DNA from: Hortaea werneckii | Lineage: Eukaryota; Ascomycota; Dothideomycetes; Mycosphaerellales; Teratosphaeriaceae | Length of the DNA stretch: 64,000 nucleotides | Assembly: GCA_037044905.1 (NCBI GenBank) | Contig: JBAOKB010000118.1 | Span: 62,001-126,000, forward strand | Direction of reading: 5' to 3' | Shown: positions 61,879-64,000 of the stretch, in pieces | Layout of the letters: the number at the start of each line of letters is the position of its first letter | How positions within the stretch are numbered: position 1 is the first letter of the stretch | The notes under the pieces: model-generated | The model's database searches: none | Seen by the model: the letters and a program-made list of their open reading frames with translations, nothing else | Told to the model about the DNA's origin: nothing | Made by a program: the position numbers and the translations under genes

Positions 61879-62574
61879 CTACCCATCGACATCCATCCCG
61901 TCCTCGTCTTCGGCGCCCTGTCCCCTCACCAACTTCTGCTTCTTCTTCCCGCCCTTGACGGCCTTCTGCTTCTTCGCCTCCACCTTCGCCTCCTGCTCCA
62001 GCTCCTCCGGATCCAACTCCTCCTCGTCCTCCTCCATCTCCTCCATCTCTTCCTTCTCCGCCTCCGGCTCCGCCTCCAGCACCTTCTCCACCTGATCCCG
62101 ATACTGCGGCGGCAGCAGATGCTGGTTCTCCTCGACCAGCTTGCGGTCGGCCTCGAGCTGCTTGGCCCGGTTGCCCTTCATCCGGTTCTTGTAGAACTGC
62201 TTCTCGCGACGGGCGCGGATCTCCCCGACGCGCTGCATCGCCTGCAGCGTCGTGGCCACCAGCTCGCGGTTGTAGCGCACGGGGACGTTGCGGCGCTGGG
62301 CGAACTGCAGCGTGCTGTCCACCGTCATCTCCTTGCCGTGGGCGCGGCGGAAGGATTTCGTCCAGGCGAGCTTGCGCGGGTTGCGCTTCATTTTGAACTG
62401 CAGGGAAGCAAAGTCAGTTAACTGGGCGCTTGATCGGTAGACAGTTGTGATACGCACATTCTTATGGCATTTGCTCCGGCAGAAGCGGAAGACTTTGGCG
62501 TCGTTGCGCACAAAGGTGATGCCCTTGGATGGGTAGCATGGCTGCGAGCAGAAATAGCACGTCTCGATCCTCAT
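61879..62574 (-). CDS. RLP24: Ribosome biogenesis protein Rlp24
   Basis: Nucleolar placeholder for ribosomal protein eL24 on pre-60S particles; it activates the AAA ATPase Drg1 and is released in the cytoplasm. Exons 62458-62574 and 61879-62397 (60-nt phase-0 intron, GTGCGT donor) give 211 residues. The zinc ribbon at the start has CYFCSQPCYPSKGITFVRND... and FRFCRSKCHKN (Cys 6, 9, 32, 36), then the join gives CHKNFKMKRNPRKLAWTK. The C-terminal extension is rich in Glu (Drg1-binding in yeast lies in this part) and ends with Lys-rich and acidic residues. Without splicing the intron would insert about 20 residues in frame, so an unspliced form would be readable but abnormal. Confidence 0.95.
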   Translation of the reverse strand: MRIETCYFCSQPCYPSKGITFVRNDAKVFRFCRSKCHKNVRITTVYRSSAQLTDFASLQFKMKRNPRKLAWTKSFRRAHGKEMTVDSTLQFAQRRNVPVRYNRELVATTLQAMQRVGEIRARREKQFYKNRMKGNRAKQLEADRKLVEENQHLLPPQYRDQVEKVLEAEPEAEKEEMEEMEEDEEELDPEELEQEAKVEAKKQKAVKGGKKKQKLVRGQGAEDEDGMDVDG

Positions 62575-63076
62575 CTTGACTGTTTCTCTCCGGGCGCGCT
62601 TCTTCTCCTAGACGCCCTACCTTCTTCCACCCAACAACGGCGTCAAAAGGTTGGCGAGTCGATCAGTTGGAACTTTGGATTCTCTCTACTTTTCCCTCAA
62701 ATCTTAGCGCTCGGGAATACCCGTACATCCGTTATCGATAAAGGCTTGGAAATCTCCAAATCCTCCATGAGGTGATGATCAATCATCAATCAATTCAGCT
62801 GAGAGTCATTGACCGCCTTCACCAATGGTTGCGAGGTACCTAGGAGCCATGGCACCATCCACGCCCTATTCATGACGACGACGATTCTAGTAAAACAAAG
62901 ACTACAGATTGGAAATCTGACTTGCATGTCTCTTATTCTTATTCACTATATTATCTTCCAACGGAGAGAGCATTCACTTTGCACCACCCATTCTTGTCAT
63001 TGATTGAAACCGCAGCACATCTATCGTCAACTCCTTGCAAAGACATCATCAATTGTAGTTACATAGAAGATAGAAG
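62575..63076. other. Divergent promoter region RLP24 / MFS
   Basis: About 500 nt between two start codons. No specific element recognised. Confidence 0.55.
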
Positions 63077-64000
63077 ATGATTGATGAAGAGCAGCCATTG
63101 CTGCGACCGGATAGAGCACCCCAATCAATATCCCACCATGCCGCCCCATACCCCGACGCAGACTTTGACCCGGATGGCGACCAAGACGATCCTCTCCAGT
63201 GGCCGATGACCTACCGCTGGGGACTAGTCAGCCTGCTCGCCTTGATGGCCTTCACCGTGTACGCAACCATTGCCCCTACCATCCTCATCCTGTCCTCACT
63301 CATTCATGCTCACAATACATCAGCACCTTCACCTGCATCTCCGTCGTCCCCGTCGCCGGCCCCATCATCGCCGACCTCTCCCCGGACCATACCGCCTCCA
63401 AATCCGCCTCCGTCCTACTCGTCACCATCTGGGAGCTTGGCGAGGCCGCAGGACCCTTGTTCATCGCCCCTTTATCCGAAGTCTACGGCCGCTATCCCGT
63501 CTTCAACGCGGCCAACACGCTCTTCATCATCGGCGTGCTCCTCGCCACTCTTAGTCAGACCCCTGGGATGTTAGTCTGCGCGAGGTTCCTCACCGGCTGT
63601 GCCGTCGCAAGCAATGTGCTGAACCCGAGCGTCATTGGAGACATCTTCCCCCCGGAATCCAGAGGCTCCGCTGTAAGCCTAGTGATGCTGGCCCCTCTGA
63701 TCGGTGGCGCGGTGGGACCTGCCATCGCAGGTGCGATCGCGCAGAGTTCGGGCTGGAGACAGATCATGTGCATGTCTCTCGCCCTGGCCATCTTCTGCGA
63801 GATCCTCTTCCTCACCTGCTTCCGCGAGACATACAAGCCCGTGATCCTCCGACGTCGGCAGAACATCCACAAGCGCCACGCCACCTCATCCGCTGATGAA
63901 CAGCTGGAAACCACGCCCGCAGGAGCAAACGAAAAGATCACCGAACCCCACGCCCTCCGCACCGCCATCATACGGCCCCTCAAAGTCTTCACGGGCTCCT
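63077..64000 (+). CDS. MFS transporter, DHA1-type (partial, cut by right edge)
   Basis: Drug:H+ antiporter-1 family exporter of the polyamine/drug type (Flr1/Tpo-like) at the plasma membrane. Exon 1 is 63077-63258, a 65-nt intron follows, and exon 2 runs from 63324 past the window end; about 286 residues are visible. After an acidic N-terminal tail, DPLQWPMTYRWGLVSLLALMAF begins the first membrane segment. Hallmarks are the family motif ELGEAAGPLFIAPLSEVYGRYPVF, then RFLTGCAVASNVLNPSVIGDIFPPESRGSAVS in parts (GDIFPPESRG is the motif), PLIGGAVGPAIAGAIAQSSGWRQIM and FRETYKPVILRRR. The central loop starts at the edge. Substrate cannot be told. Confidence 0.9.

Noticed and set aside
63555..63992. 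Long antisense frame over the MFS gene
   Set aside because: It is the mirror of a well-conserved transporter exon and has no family pattern of its own.

Overview
The window is nuclear DNA of a filamentous ascomycete (Pezizomycotina, most likely a dothideomycete; that class call is inference). The grounds are gene content (COMPASS, SEA complex, RLP24, fungal-type pyruvate decarboxylase, SSU1-type sulfite pump, siderophore transporter, hydrophobin-like protein), mostly one to three exons per gene, introns of about 50-100 nt with GTAAGT-like donors and CTAAC/CTGAC branch sites, and short intergenic distances. I support 29 protein-coding genes. I see no rRNA, tRNA, CRISPR array or intact transposon. 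Long homopolymers (25 C, 24 C, 47 G, A and T runs near 20) lie only in introns and flanks.

Layout. 1-13.8 kb is housekeeping: PP2A scaffold subunit (cut by the left edge), cytosolic Phe-tRNA synthetase beta (two compensating frame breaks as read), polyprenol reductase, the Spp1/CXXC1 subunit of COMPASS, and Sea4/Mios of the SEA/GATOR2 complex. 14-24.7 kb holds a conserved LEA-like protein, a DgoD-type sugar-acid dehydratase, a small metallophosphoesterase, a disordered J-domain protein and a zinc-independent MDR oxidoreductase. 25-33 kb holds biotin synthase, a GT31-like Golgi glycosyltransferase, pyruvate decarboxylase and an unrecognised zinc-finger-like protein.

33-50.7 kb mixes transport and accessory functions: an SSU1-like sulfite pump with six exons, a divergent M20 amidohydrolase, a small secreted six-cysteine protein, a DUF1857 protein, a dithiol glutaredoxin, a disordered protein, an unrecognised polytopic membrane protein, the vacuolar SNARE Vam7 and a Msg5-like MAPK phosphatase. 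A gene-free stretch of almost 4 kb follows (50.7-54.7 kb). It ends in the promoter of a siderophore-iron transporter carrying two perfect ATCAGATAA sites, the consensus of the iron-responsive GATA repressor SreA. 57-64 kb holds an NmrA-like NAD(P)-binding protein, Pam18/Tim14, a hydrophobin-like secreted protein with an unusually long acidic loop, RLP24 and the start of an MFS drug/H+ antiporter cut by the right edge.

The genes are mainly unrelated neighbours, often in divergent or convergent pairs; I see no secondary-metabolite cluster core and no clear new multi-gene system. The most informative signals are the iron-regulatory sites, two candidate secreted cysteine-rich proteins, the frame breaks in the Phe-tRNA synthetase gene and poly-G tracts just after two stop codons. 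Exon limits were placed by hand from splice signals, frame continuity and family conservation; no RNA evidence was available.
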